Positions 46,275-54,332 of a DNA stretch of 64,000 nucleotides are shown piece after piece. The notes below the pieces were generated by a model that did no database searches, was not told where the DNA came from, and saw only the letters and a list, made by a program, of their open reading frames with translations. The position numbers and the translations under genes were made by a program. How positions within the stretch are numbered: position 1 is the stretch's first letter; every line of letters begins with the position of its first letter. The stretch is from JADCGM01 sp943370355. Lineage in GTDB: Bacteria > Pseudomonadota > Alphaproteobacteria > Sphingomonadales > Sphingomonadaceae. Location of the stretch: positions 76,809 to 140,808 of the forward strand of contig CALRQP020000006.1 in assembly GCA_943370355.1 (NCBI GenBank), given 5' to 3'.

Positions 46275-48091
46275 AGTCCGGCTGCCGATAGCATCGCCGA
46301 AGCGCCATGTTCGGCATTGTCGGCCCCATGCCGCATGAATGCGAACAACTCGCGACCTGTACCCGAGGCTGGCGGAGGTACATCGGCGGCGTCCCGGCGC
46401 TCCCAAGTAGCAGCATCAACCAGTGCGGCGAGCTCGCCGCGCCGCGCGCACAGCCGGACGATATCGCCGTCGCGCAACCGCGCGAGCGGGCCTGCGCTAA
46501 GCGCCTCCGGGCAGACATGAATGGCAGCGGGCACCTTGCCCGACGCGCCGGACATGCGCCCGTCGGTGACCAGCGCGACGCGGAATCCCCGGTCCTGCAG
46601 CACCCCCAGCGACGGCGTGAGCTTGTGCAGCTCAGGCATCCCATTTGCGCGCGGTCCTTGGAAGCGCACGACCACGACGACATCGCGATCGAGCTCGCCC
46701 GCCTTGAAGGCGCGAACGACTTCGTCCTGGTTGAAGAAGACCCGCGCCGGTGCCTCGATCGTCCAGCGCACCGCATCGACGGCACTGGTCTTGAAGATCG
46801 CGCGACCGAGATTGCCCGTCACGAGCCGCATCCCGCCATCCGGCGCGAATGGCGCGGTTGCCGGGCGCAATATGTCCTCGTTGCGTGAAACCGCCGGCGC
46901 ATCGCTCCATATAAGTTTCTCACCGGCCAATTCCGGCACCTTCGCATAGTCGGCCAGGTCGCGCCCCGCGACGGTCAGGATATCGCGGTGGAGCAGCCCC
47001 GCCTCGAGCAGCGTCGCAATCGTGAAGCCCATCCCGCCCGCCGCATGGAAATGGTTCACGTCGCCAGATCCGTTCGGATAGACGCGCGCGATCAGCGGCA
47101 CGACGGCGGACAGCCGGTCGATATCCTCCCAGTCGATGACAATGCCCGCCGCACGGGCGATCGCCGGGATATGGATCGCATGATTGGTCGATCCGCCGGT
47201 TGCGAGCAGTCCGACCACCGCGTTCACGATCGCCTTCTCGTCGATGCAATGGCCGAGCGGGCGATAATCCCCGCCATCCCAGCCGATGCGGGCGAGCCGG
47301 TGCACCGCCGCCCGCGTGAGTTCCTGCCGCAGCTTGGTGCCCGGATTGACGAAGGCGGCGCCCGGCATGTGCAGGCCCATCACCTCCATCATCATCTGGT
47401 TCGAATTGGCTGTGCCGTAGAAAGTGCAGGTCCCCGCGCCGTGGTAGCTCGCCGCCTCGGCCTCAAGCAGTTCCTCGCGGCTCGCCTTGTCCTCGGCATA
47501 GAGCTGGCGGACGCGCTGCTTTTCCTTGTTGGCGAGCCCCGAGGGCATCGGCCCGGCCGGGATGAGAATCGCCGGGAGATGCCCGAAGCGCAGCGCACCG
47601 ATCAGGAGGCCGGGTACAATCTTGTCGCAGATTCCGAGCAGGGCCGTGCCCTCGAACATGCCGTGGCTGAGCGCGATCGCCGTGGACAGCGCGATGGCGT
47701 CGCGGCTGAACAGCGACAGCTCCATGCCGCGCTGGCCTTGCGTGACGCCGTCACACATCGCCGGGACACCGCCCGCAACCTGCGCGGTGGCACCGACCTC
47801 GCGCGCGAACAGCTTCATCTGTTCCGGATAACGACCATAGGGCTGATGCGCCGACAGCATGTCATTATAGGCGGTGACGATGCCGATGTTCATCGCCCGC
47901 CCGCCGCGGATCGCCGCCTTGTCCTCGCCCGACGCGGCGAATCCATGCGCGAGGTTGCCGCACGACAGATTGGGCCGATCGACGCCGCTATCCCGCTCGC
48001 GCGCGATCAGGTCGAGATAGCGGGCGCGGCCGGGTGCGGATCGCTCGACGATCCGCGCCGTGACGGCTTCGACAGCAGGATGCAGGGTCAT
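46271..48091 (-). CDS. edd: Phosphogluconate dehydratase
   Basis: Edd dehydrates 6-phosphogluconate to KDPG and needs an iron-sulfur cluster. The 606-residue product shows the IlvD/Edd family cysteines in NLSCGNLAHG (Cys44), VPAMCDGVTQGQRGMELSL and GTCTFYGTANSNQMMMEVMG, and the C-terminal VTDGRMSGASGKVPAAIHVCPEA region. The ATG at 48091 overlaps the pgl stop, and the edd stop overlaps eda, so the operon is tightly packed. Confidence 0.97.
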   Translation of the reverse strand: MTLHPAVEAVTARIVERSAPGRARYLDLIARERDSGVDRPNLSCGNLAHGFAASGEDKAAIRGGRAMNIGIVTAYNDMLSAHQPYGRYPEQMKLFAREVGATAQVAGGVPAMCDGVTQGQRGMELSLFSRDAIALSTAIALSHGMFEGTALLGICDKIVPGLLIGALRFGHLPAILIPAGPMPSGLANKEKQRVRQLYAEDKASREELLEAEAASYHGAGTCTFYGTANSNQMMMEVMGLHMPGAAFVNPGTKLRQELTRAAVHRLARIGWDGGDYRPLGHCIDEKAIVNAVVGLLATGGSTNHAIHIPAIARAAGIVIDWEDIDRLSAVVPLIARVYPNGSGDVNHFHAAGGMGFTIATLLEAGLLHRDILTVAGRDLADYAKVPELAGEKLIWSDAPAVSRNEDILRPATAPFAPDGGMRLVTGNLGRAIFKTSAVDAVRWTIEAPARVFFNQDEVVRAFKAGELDRDVVVVVRFQGPRANGMPELHKLTPSLGVLQDRGFRVALVTDGRMSGASGKVPAAIHVCPEALSAGPLARLRDGDIVRLCARRGELAALVDAATWERRDAADVPPPASGTGRELFAFMRHGADNAEHGASAMLSAAGL

Positions 48092-48795
48092 GCGGGGCAC
48101 CAGTGAACGTCGATGGCCCCGCGACAATAGGCCAGTACCCGCCCAATCGGAAAGCGCGAGGCGTCGCCTTCGGCGAGAGCCTGCTCGACAACCGCGCGCT
48201 TGGGATCGCCGGTGATCGTCAGCAGCACCCGGCGGGCAGAGGCGATTGCCGACCGCGTCAGTGTTACCCGGTCAACCGGCGCTTCTGGCGGCAGCGGATC
48301 GGGACGCACACCGACCGCGAAGCGGCCTGCACGCGCGTCAAGTGCGGCAGCATAGTCCGCCCCCGGAAAGATAGAAGCGGTGTGCCCGTCGCCGCCCGCA
48401 CCCAGCCAGACGAGATCCGCCGGCCAGTCGAGGCGCGACAGTCGTACATCGGCAGCATCGCCCGCAGCATGCCGATCTTTCGCATCGCCATCGACCATCG
48501 GCACGACCGTCGCGCCGAACGAGGCAAATGTCCGGCCAAGCTCCGCCGCATTCGAAAGCGGACTGGTCATCGGCACGATCCGCTCGTCGGTCGGAACGAT
48601 CATTACGCGACTCCAGTCAGGTCGAGCAGCGGCGAGCCGCGCGAAGACCGGCTTCGGCGTCGCGCCGCCGGGAAACGCGACCAGACTCGCGCCGCGCGCT
48701 GCACGGCCTTCCGCTACAACTGCGGCAACTTGCGCCGCAACCGCATCCGCCAGCGCATCAAGCGTGTCATGATCCGACCAATTGACCTCAATCAT
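48088..48795 (-). CDS. pgl: 6-phosphogluconolactonase
   Basis: The 235-residue enzyme (DevB/SOL type) hydrolyses 6-phosphogluconolactone. Family features include VAFPGGATPKPVFARLAA near residues 39-56, VPTDERIVPMTSPLSN (67-82) and WLGAGGDGHTASIFPG (130-145). It overlaps zwf by eight bases and edd by four, so all four Entner-Doudoroff genes form one transcript. Confidence 0.95.
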   Translation of the reverse strand: MIEVNWSDHDTLDALADAVAAQVAAVVAEGRAARGASLVAFPGGATPKPVFARLAAARPDWSRVMIVPTDERIVPMTSPLSNAAELGRTFASFGATVVPMVDGDAKDRHAAGDAADVRLSRLDWPADLVWLGAGGDGHTASIFPGADYAAALDARAGRFAVGVRPDPLPPEAPVDRVTLTRSAIASARRVLLTITGDPKRAVVEQALAEGDASRFPIGRVLAYCRGAIDVHWCPA

Positions 48796-50233
48796 GCCAG
48801 CTTACGCCGTCGCGCTCGGTCAACGCGATGGCCGCGGCCGGACCCCAAGTCCCCGCTCCATAAAGCTTCGGCGTCATGCCGGTCGCCGTCCAGCCGTCGC
48901 GAATGGCGTCGATCCAGGTCCACTGCGCTTCCACCTCGTCGCGGCGCACGAACAGTGTCGGATCGCCTTCGATGAGGTCGAGCATCAGCCGCTCATAGGC
49001 GATGCGGCGGCGCACATCGGCGAACACATTGGCATTGCCGAGATCGAGCGGCACCTCGCGCAGGCGGATGCCGTTGCGGTCGAGTCCCGGCTGCTTGGTC
49101 ATCATCAGCATGCGGATATTCTCGTCCGGCTGCAGCTGGATAACGAGCTTGTTCGGCTTCAGCGTCGCCCCATCGGCATCGAAGATCGAATGCGGCACCG
49201 GCTTGAATTCGATGACGATTTCTGACGCGCGGACCGGCAGGCGCTTGCCAGTGCGCAGGTAGAAAGGCACGCCCTTCCAGCGCCAATTGTCGACATGCGC
49301 CTTCAGCGCGACGAAGGTTTCGATGCCAGAACCCTTGCCCAGCTCATCCGCATAGCCGGGCACCGGCTGCCCGCCCACCGCGCCCGCTGCATATTGGCCG
49401 ATGACGCTATGTCCCGCGACCGTCGTCCGATCGATCGGCCGGAGCGAGCGCAGCACCTTGACCTTTTCGTCGCGCACCGCTGTCGCGTTGAACTTGGCGG
49501 GCGGCTCCATCGCGACGAGCGCGAGCAGCTGGAGCATATGGTTCTGCACCATGTCGCGCAGCGCGCCGACCCCGTCATAATAAGCGACGCGGCCCTCAAG
49601 CCCGACGGTTTCCGACACGGTGATCTGCACATTGTCGATGCCGGTCGCATTCCACAGCGGCTCGAACAGGCTGTTGCCGAAGCGCAGCGCCAGCAGGTTC
49701 TGGACAGTTTCCTTGCCGAGATAATGGTCGATCCGGAAGGTCCGGCTCTCCGGAAACGCCGAGGCCACCGCGTCGTTGATCGCGCAGGAGGATTTCAAAT
49801 CGGTCCCGAGCGGCTTTTCGAGCGCCAGCCGGGTGCCTTCGCCCGCAAGGCCCGACGCGGCCAGTCCAGAAATGGTCGGCCTGAACAACGATGGTGCGGT
49901 CGACAGGAAGATCGACAGCCCGTTGGAGATGTCGCCCGCTGCCTCGGCGAGCGGACCGAAGGATGCCGGATCGCTGGCATTGAGGCTCACATAGGTCAGC
50001 CGCTCGAGAAAGCTCCCGATCTTCGCCGGATCGCGCCGGTCGGCTTCGATAAACTTCGACAGCGCTTCGCCTGCCTGTGCGCGGAAGGCATCGGTAGTCA
50101 GATCGCTGCGCGCGGTTCCCAGCACGCGCAAGCCGTCGGGCAGCAGGCCATCGGCATGCAAGCCGAACAGCGACGGCAGCAACATCCGCTTGGACAGGTC
50201 TCCGGTCGCTCCAAACAGGATCAGCGTCGGCAT
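48788..50233 (-). CDS. zwf: Glucose-6-phosphate 1-dehydrogenase
   Basis: Zwf oxidises glucose 6-phosphate to the lactone, forming NAD(P)H. The 481-residue product has the dinucleotide motif FGATGDLSKR (7-16) and the substrate signature RIDHYLGKE (167-175, with catalytic His and Lys). The ATG at 50233 gives the usual MPTLILFGATGD start. It is the first gene of the zwf-pgl-edd-eda operon. A perfect inverted repeat 42-61 bases upstream may be a regulator site. Confidence 0.97.
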   Translation of the reverse strand: MPTLILFGATGDLSKRMLLPSLFGLHADGLLPDGLRVLGTARSDLTTDAFRAQAGEALSKFIEADRRDPAKIGSFLERLTYVSLNASDPASFGPLAEAAGDISNGLSIFLSTAPSLFRPTISGLAASGLAGEGTRLALEKPLGTDLKSSCAINDAVASAFPESRTFRIDHYLGKETVQNLLALRFGNSLFEPLWNATGIDNVQITVSETVGLEGRVAYYDGVGALRDMVQNHMLQLLALVAMEPPAKFNATAVRDEKVKVLRSLRPIDRTTVAGHSVIGQYAAGAVGGQPVPGYADELGKGSGIETFVALKAHVDNWRWKGVPFYLRTGKRLPVRASEIVIEFKPVPHSIFDADGATLKPNKLVIQLQPDENIRMLMMTKQPGLDRNGIRLREVPLDLGNANVFADVRRRIAYERLMLDLIEGDPTLFVRRDEVEAQWTWIDAIRDGWTATGMTPKLYGAGTWGPAAAIALTERDGVSWHD

Positions 50234-50274
50234 GCAGGCTCCTTCGATCGAGGCAGGGGGTCGGTACGCCGGGC

Positions 50275-50294
50275 AAAGCACTCGGACGTGCTTT
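50275..50294. promoter_or_regulatory. Inverted repeat upstream of zwf
   Basis: AAAGCAC-N6-GTGCTTT is a perfect dyad with seven-base arms and a 20-base total length, a size typical for a homodimeric repressor. It lies 42-61 bases before the zwf start. A sugar-pathway regulator binding here would control the whole Entner-Doudoroff operon; the regulator is not in this window. Confidence 0.5.
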
Positions 50295-50423
50295 AGCGCA
50301 TGCGCCGCCCTTCGCACCGCGAAAATGCAGCAAGCTCGACGCCGCCCGGACGCGACGGAGTCATTTCGTCGAATTGCGCCCCATCCCCGGCCGTACGGCT
50401 AGGGAACGGGGCGCTTGGCTCAG

Positions 50424-50693
50424 TTAGTTGAGCTTGCTGACTTCGGCCTTGGAGAGCGAGGTCACGACCTTGCCATCGGCAACGGTCAGCGTTCCGGCCG
50501 GGATCACGACAAAACGCTCATCGACGATGACGCGCACTGAGCCGTCCGCGAGGACCTTGTCGATCACGCCGAGACGCGTGTTTGAGGCACCGCGCAGGGT
50601 CTGCCCGACCTTGGGCTGCGGCGCAGCGCTTTCCGCAGCGGCAAGCGGCGCGGCGGACAGGATGAGGGCGGTGGCGATAAGGGCAAAGCGCAT
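50424..50693 (-). CDS. Small periplasmic hypothetical protein
   Basis: The 89-residue product has a signal peptide (about 1-20, ending L-A-A-A) and a short beta-rich domain (GVIDKVLADGSVRVIVDERFVVIPAGTLTV in pieces), somewhat like a PRC-barrel. AGGAG lies upstream of the ATG. It is transcribed away from the alpha/beta hydrolase. Function unknown. Confidence 0.75.
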   Translation of the reverse strand: MRFALIATALILSAAPLAAAESAAPQPKVGQTLRGASNTRLGVIDKVLADGSVRVIVDERFVVIPAGTLTVADGKVVTSLSKAEVSKLN

Positions 50694-50901
50694 GGACGAC
50701 TCCTGAGGAAGGCGCCTGCCCCGATTCGATGCAGGCTAATACTAAGCAGGCTTATGATCAGGACAGCACAGAACGTCAACGACCGCCGACCCTCCCAAAA
50801 CTGCTCGGCGGCGGGACCCTGATCGGGCCTCCTACACCCTACAGAATGCCGCAAGCCGGCGCGGAGTTGACGCCGGCGCGCCGATGCGAAACTAAGTTGG
50901 C

Positions 50902-51768
50902 ATGTCTACCGGCCCCACCTCGAACAGCTTCGTCTCGCAGCGGCTGCGGCTGCATTATGCCGATTGGGGCAATGCCGACGCACCGCCGCTGCTGCTCATC
51001 CACGGCGGCCGCGATCATTGCCGCAGCTGGGACTGGACGGCGGAGCAGCTTTACCAAGACTGGCATGTCATCGCGCCGGACCTGCGTGGCCATGGCGACA
51101 GCGCCTGGTCGCCCGATGGCGACTATTCGATGCAGTCGCACATCTACGACATCGCGCAGCTCGTGCATCAGCTGCAGCTCGCGCCGGTGACGATCGTCGC
51201 GCACTCGCTCGGCGGCAATATCGCGCTGCGCTACACGGGGCTCTACCCCGACAGTGTCCGCAAGATCGTCGCGATCGAGGGTCTCGGCCCCTCCCCCAAG
51301 ATGCAGGCCGAGCGCGACGCCGTACTGTTCGACCAGCGCCTCCGCGCTTGGATCGAGGACAAGCGCGCCGCCGCCGGCCGGACCCCGCGCCGCTACCCGA
51401 CGCTTGAGGCTGCGCTCGCCCGGATGAAGGAAGAAAATGGCTTCCTGACCGACGAACAGGCGCGGCACCTGACTATTCACGGCGCCAACCGCAACGAGGA
51501 CGGCTCATGGAGCTGGAAGTTCGATCCCTATCTGCGCGTCTGGGGCGCCGTCGACCTGCCGCAGCAACAGATCGAGGCGCTGTGGCAGGCGATCACCTGC
51601 CCGACGCTGCTGATGTATGGCGGCAAAAGCTGGGCCTCCAACCCCGAGGAGGACGGCCGCGCCCGGCATTTCCGGAACGCGCGGACGGTACTGTTCGAGG
51701 AGGCGGGACACTGGCTGCATCATGACCAGTTCGAGCGGTTTGTCGCAGAGCTGCGGGGTTTCCTGTAG
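50902..51768 (+). CDS. Alpha/beta hydrolase
   Basis: The 288-residue enzyme shows the alpha/beta hydrolase fold: the oxyanion region LLLIHGGRDHCRSWD (29-43), nucleophile elbow VAHSLGGN (about 98-105) and a C-terminal His in EEAGHWLHHD. An acidic residue in the segment after PTLLMYGG should complete the triad. No signal peptide is seen. Relatives are esterases, epoxide hydrolases and lactonases; the substrate cannot be told. It stands alone between a small periplasmic gene and a lower-GC accessory stretch. Confidence 0.88.
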   Translation: MSTGPTSNSFVSQRLRLHYADWGNADAPPLLLIHGGRDHCRSWDWTAEQLYQDWHVIAPDLRGHGDSAWSPDGDYSMQSHIYDIAQLVHQLQLAPVTIVAHSLGGNIALRYTGLYPDSVRKIVAIEGLGPSPKMQAERDAVLFDQRLRAWIEDKRAAAGRTPRRYPTLEAALARMKEENGFLTDEQARHLTIHGANRNEDGSWSWKFDPYLRVWGAVDLPQQQIEALWQAITCPTLLMYGGKSWASNPEEDGRARHFRNARTVLFEEAGHWLHHDQFERFVAELRGFL

Positions 51769-51780
51769 CGGCGCGTTGGT

Positions 51781-51817
51781 AAGCGGACAGACGGCTAACG
51801 ACTCCATTGCGGACGTT
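51781..51817 (-). repeat. Dispersed short repeat, copy 5 (inverted)
   Basis: Read on the minus strand it runs AACGTCCGC to GTCCGCTT and agrees with the copy at 37314-37350 at 33 of 37 positions. It lies between the alpha/beta hydrolase stop and the accessory genes that begin at 51872. Confidence 0.7.
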
Positions 51818-51871
51818 TCAGCAACCCGTGTCGTCGAGCATGAGCAGTCGTCTGTTCAGGCGAACCAAGCG

Positions 51872-52603
51872 CTAATCGTTGGGGCGGCGGCGTTTAGAAT
51901 GGCGCGATCGTGATACGAGGGGCGCCGCCCGAATGAAGTCGTTGGCGACAATCTCCTCAACTATCCATCTGGCCATCGCGTCATAGGAGACCGGCGTCAG
52001 GGAATTCACGGCGCTGCCCCAATCGTCAGACGCGACGGGTGCCTCATGTATGCCTCTGGGATTGACCCCGGCACGCACCAGAGTCCAGCGCAGCCGAGCA
52101 AATGCACCGTGGCCCAGAGCATCCGCCACCGCCAGCAACTCTGTGGCCCCACGCCCGATTTTGCCAGGCAGCATCGCGAATAAACGCATTGCCTTGCTGG
52201 CAGGCGCACCGGGGCGATTTGTCAGAAGCGAGTTCACGATGAGGAGGCGATCTACGCCTGCGGCCAGCATTGACGCCTCAACCGTGACAGTATTCTTGGA
52301 AATAAGTGCCGAGCTGTCGAAGCTCGTTGCGGTAACTCCCAAGGCAGCGATCACGGCGGCTGTCCCAGTGAGGGCGTTTGTAAGCGAGTCTTGGTCAGCC
52401 AGCGACCTAACAACAACGACGCGGCATCCTTCGGGTATGTCAGAAATGCGTTCGGGTCGCGAGCGGACAACAGCGGTGAATGAGATGCCTTCCTCCCGGC
52501 AGACCCGGAGGATGCCTTGACCTAGACCACCGGCAGCCCCGAGGATGGTCACATGGGCAGGTAGTCGGCGCTGCATCGGCTGACGATTTTGATCTTCAGT
52601 CAT
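51872..52603 (-). CDS. NAD(P)-binding short-chain-like reductase (NmrA/SDR-type)
   Basis: From the ATG at 52603 the product is 243 residues with a Rossmann motif ILGAAGGLGQGILRVC near the N-terminus, as in atypical SDR/NmrA-like proteins that act as NAD(P)H sensors or reductases. The catalytic Tyr-x3-Lys of classical SDRs is not evident. The ATG overlaps the stop of the upstream membrane protein gene by eight bases. GC content and codon bias are weaker than in the core genes. Confidence 0.75.
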   Translation of the reverse strand: MTEDQNRQPMQRRLPAHVTILGAAGGLGQGILRVCREEGISFTAVVRSRPERISDIPEGCRVVVVRSLADQDSLTNALTGTAAVIAALGVTATSFDSSALISKNTVTVEASMLAAGVDRLLIVNSLLTNRPGAPASKAMRLFAMLPGKIGRGATELLAVADALGHGAFARLRWTLVRAGVNPRGIHEAPVASDDWGSAVNSLTPVSYDAMARWIVEEIVANDFIRAAPLVSRSRHSKRRRPND

Positions 52604-53036
52604 CGGTCGGACCCGAATGCGCGGTTCGTCTTTGATCACGAAGCAACAGCACCGCGAGACCAAGTGCTGCAACGATGTCGTATGCGCCACAAAAGGCCGG
52701 CCACCATTCAGGCGCACCGGGCGCGTTCAGGTAGCTCTGTCGAACGAAATCAAACACACCGTGGAGCATGAGTCCAAAGGCCACAATCCAGAGGCTCCTT
52801 ACGAAACCTGTTGCAGCCATGCCCGCGAATAGGGCAAAAAATGCGATCTCGGGTATCAATGCATCACCGCCCGCCATTATGGCGAAAAGCGGATAGAGAG
52901 CGCCGACCACGGTCAGAACAACAGCATAGAAAGACTTGTCACGGTCATATCCAATGACTTGGGCGAATAGCGCTACGATTGCTGCCAACAGCGCTCCCAC
53001 GCCTAGCGCCGTGGCCGAGATGTCTCCAATCGTCAT
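52596..53036 (-). CDS. Hypothetical four-helix membrane protein
   Basis: The 146-residue protein has four hydrophobic segments (about 9-27, 36-54, 60-90 and 112-132) and a polar C-terminus. A phrase such as GLMLHGVFDFVRQSYL suggests a helix with His and Asp in the membrane. It overlaps the NAD(P)-binding gene by eight bases, so they are an operon. No family recognised with certainty. Confidence 0.65.
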   Translation of the reverse strand: MTIGDISATALGVGALLAAIVALFAQVIGYDRDKSFYAVVLTVVGALYPLFAIMAGGDALIPEIAFFALFAGMAATGFVRSLWIVAFGLMLHGVFDFVRQSYLNAPGAPEWWPAFCGAYDIVAALGLAVLLLRDQRRTAHSGPTDD

Positions 53037-53165
53037 CTCTCGAACTCCGATGGGTTGGTCGCATCACGTTCTGATGCTGGCCGTAAGATGTTGGGCCGGG
53101 ACGGCGAAGCGCCTGATCGAGCGACACGGTTGATCGTCACCCAACAGGCGCTTCGCCGCGAGCCG

Positions 53166-53291
53166 TCAGTTTGCGCAGCCGCAGTTTGGGCCGCACTTGC
53201 ACGTCGGCCCGCAGTTGCAGGCCTTGGGCTCAGTCGCGCACTTGCAGTTCGGCGCGCAGGTGCAGGGGTTGCATTTGCAGGTCTCGGTCAT
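53166..53291 (-). CDS. Metallothionein-like cysteine-rich protein
   Basis: The 41-residue product has 12 cysteines at residues 5, 7, 10, 12, 16, 18, 25, 27, 32, 34, 38 and 40, all in C-x-C or C-x2/3-C spacing (such as CKCNPCTC and CNCGPTCKC), with no aromatic residue. This is a metallothionein, able to hold several Zn, Cd or Cu ions through thiolates. AAGGAG lies upstream of the ATG at 53291. It is divergent from an AraC-family regulator 142 bases away. It is shorter than the SmtA type and lacks His. Confidence 0.85.
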   Translation of the reverse strand: MTETCKCNPCTCAPNCKCATEPKACNCGPTCKCGPNCGCAN

Positions 53292-53433
53292 TGATGAACT
53301 CCTTTATTCGGTTTGTGGAGTTCATCGGATACGATGCGAATCGCGTCGGCACTTGAACGTAGCGGCTAATCTTAATTTACGTGCGGCGTGTTCGAAATTG
53401 CCGACCGAGCAATAGCCCGAGCGGGGTAAGGCA

Positions 53434-54195
53434 ATGGCCGTCATTGGCAAAGGGCGCATCGTCGTGTGGGAGGGGGCGGCCCTCTGGATGCTGGAGGGCG
53501 AGAAGACCGCAGACCTGCGCCCACATGCGCACCACGCGGTTCAAGTCACATTTCGACTGAAGGGCTGGTTCGAAATCAGCGTGGACGACGAAAAGCTAGC
53601 AGGTCCGGTTGCTGCCGTGGGGTCGGACGCGCGCCATAGCTTCCGCGCGAGTGGTGCAGTCGCATTTCTGTTCATTGCCCCTGAGAGTTCGGTGGGCATC
53701 GCGCTCGGGAAACATTTGTTCACGCTGCAACGGGGGAGAAACATTACAAGCGGTCCCTTGGCGACCGCTCTCGAACCGCTACGCCAGTGTTTCGAGCGCG
53801 GTGGTTCTGAAGAAGAGCTCCGGCAGCTGGGCAAGAGTATAATGACCAGGCTTCCATCGGCCGATTTACCAACGGAGCTTGACTCTCGCGTGGTTGCGAT
53901 GATCGCCTATGCGCAGCGAAATCTTGAAGAAAACTTGACCCTGCCCAAGGCTGCGGGATGCGTTGCGCTATCGCCGAGCAGAGCGCGTCACCTTTTCGTT
54001 GCCCAAACCGGGCTGCCATTCAAGACCTACGTTTTGTGGCTTCGGATGGAGCGTGCCGTAGCGCTATACGCAGCAGGTCGTTCGCTTACACAAGCGGCAC
54101 ACGAGGCAGGATTCGCAGATTCGGCGCACTTCAGCCGGACGTTTCGGCGCACCTTCGGCCTGCCTGCCGCGGGCCTACGCCTAGATCACGATTGA
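53434..54195 (+). CDS. AraC-family transcriptional regulator
   Basis: The 253-residue protein has a cupin-type N-terminal sensor (about 20-110, HAHHAVQVTFRLKGWFEIS) and a C-terminal AraC DNA-binding domain with two helix-turn-helices (LTLPKAAGCVALSPSRARHLFVAQTG; SLTQAAHEAGFADSAHFSRTFRRTFG). The divergent metallothionein gene is the nearest candidate target, and the AraC protein may sense a metal or small molecule. GC content is below that of the core genes. Confidence 0.88.
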   Translation: MAVIGKGRIVVWEGAALWMLEGEKTADLRPHAHHAVQVTFRLKGWFEISVDDEKLAGPVAAVGSDARHSFRASGAVAFLFIAPESSVGIALGKHLFTLQRGRNITSGPLATALEPLRQCFERGGSEEELRQLGKSIMTRLPSADLPTELDSRVVAMIAYAQRNLEENLTLPKAAGCVALSPSRARHLFVAQTGLPFKTYVLWLRMERAVALYAAGRSLTQAAHEAGFADSAHFSRTFRRTFGLPAAGLRLDHD

Positions 54196-54203
54196 GGCGA
54201 GCG

Positions 54204-54332
54204 ATGTATGTCCTGCGGATACCTTCAAGCCAAACCAAATACGAAAACGTCTGCTTCTGCCGCTGCATCTGCAAAAGTTGCCCAGCAACAAACCACCCAA
54301 AAGGCGAGCTTCGCAGCTTTCGCCCAACCTAA
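54204..54332 (+). CDS. Possible short cysteine-rich ORF after the AraC gene
   Basis: This 42-codon frame has five cysteines within ten residues (CFCRCICKSC, 17-26), the spacing of a small metal-binding protein. GAGG lies seven bases before the ATG, eight bases after the AraC stop. Codon bias is weak, another frame across the same bases is also open, and the end overlaps the 3' end of the E2 gene on the other strand, so it may be chance. Confidence 0.25.
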   Translation: MYVLRIPSSQTKYENVCFCRCICKSCPATNHPKGELRSFRPT

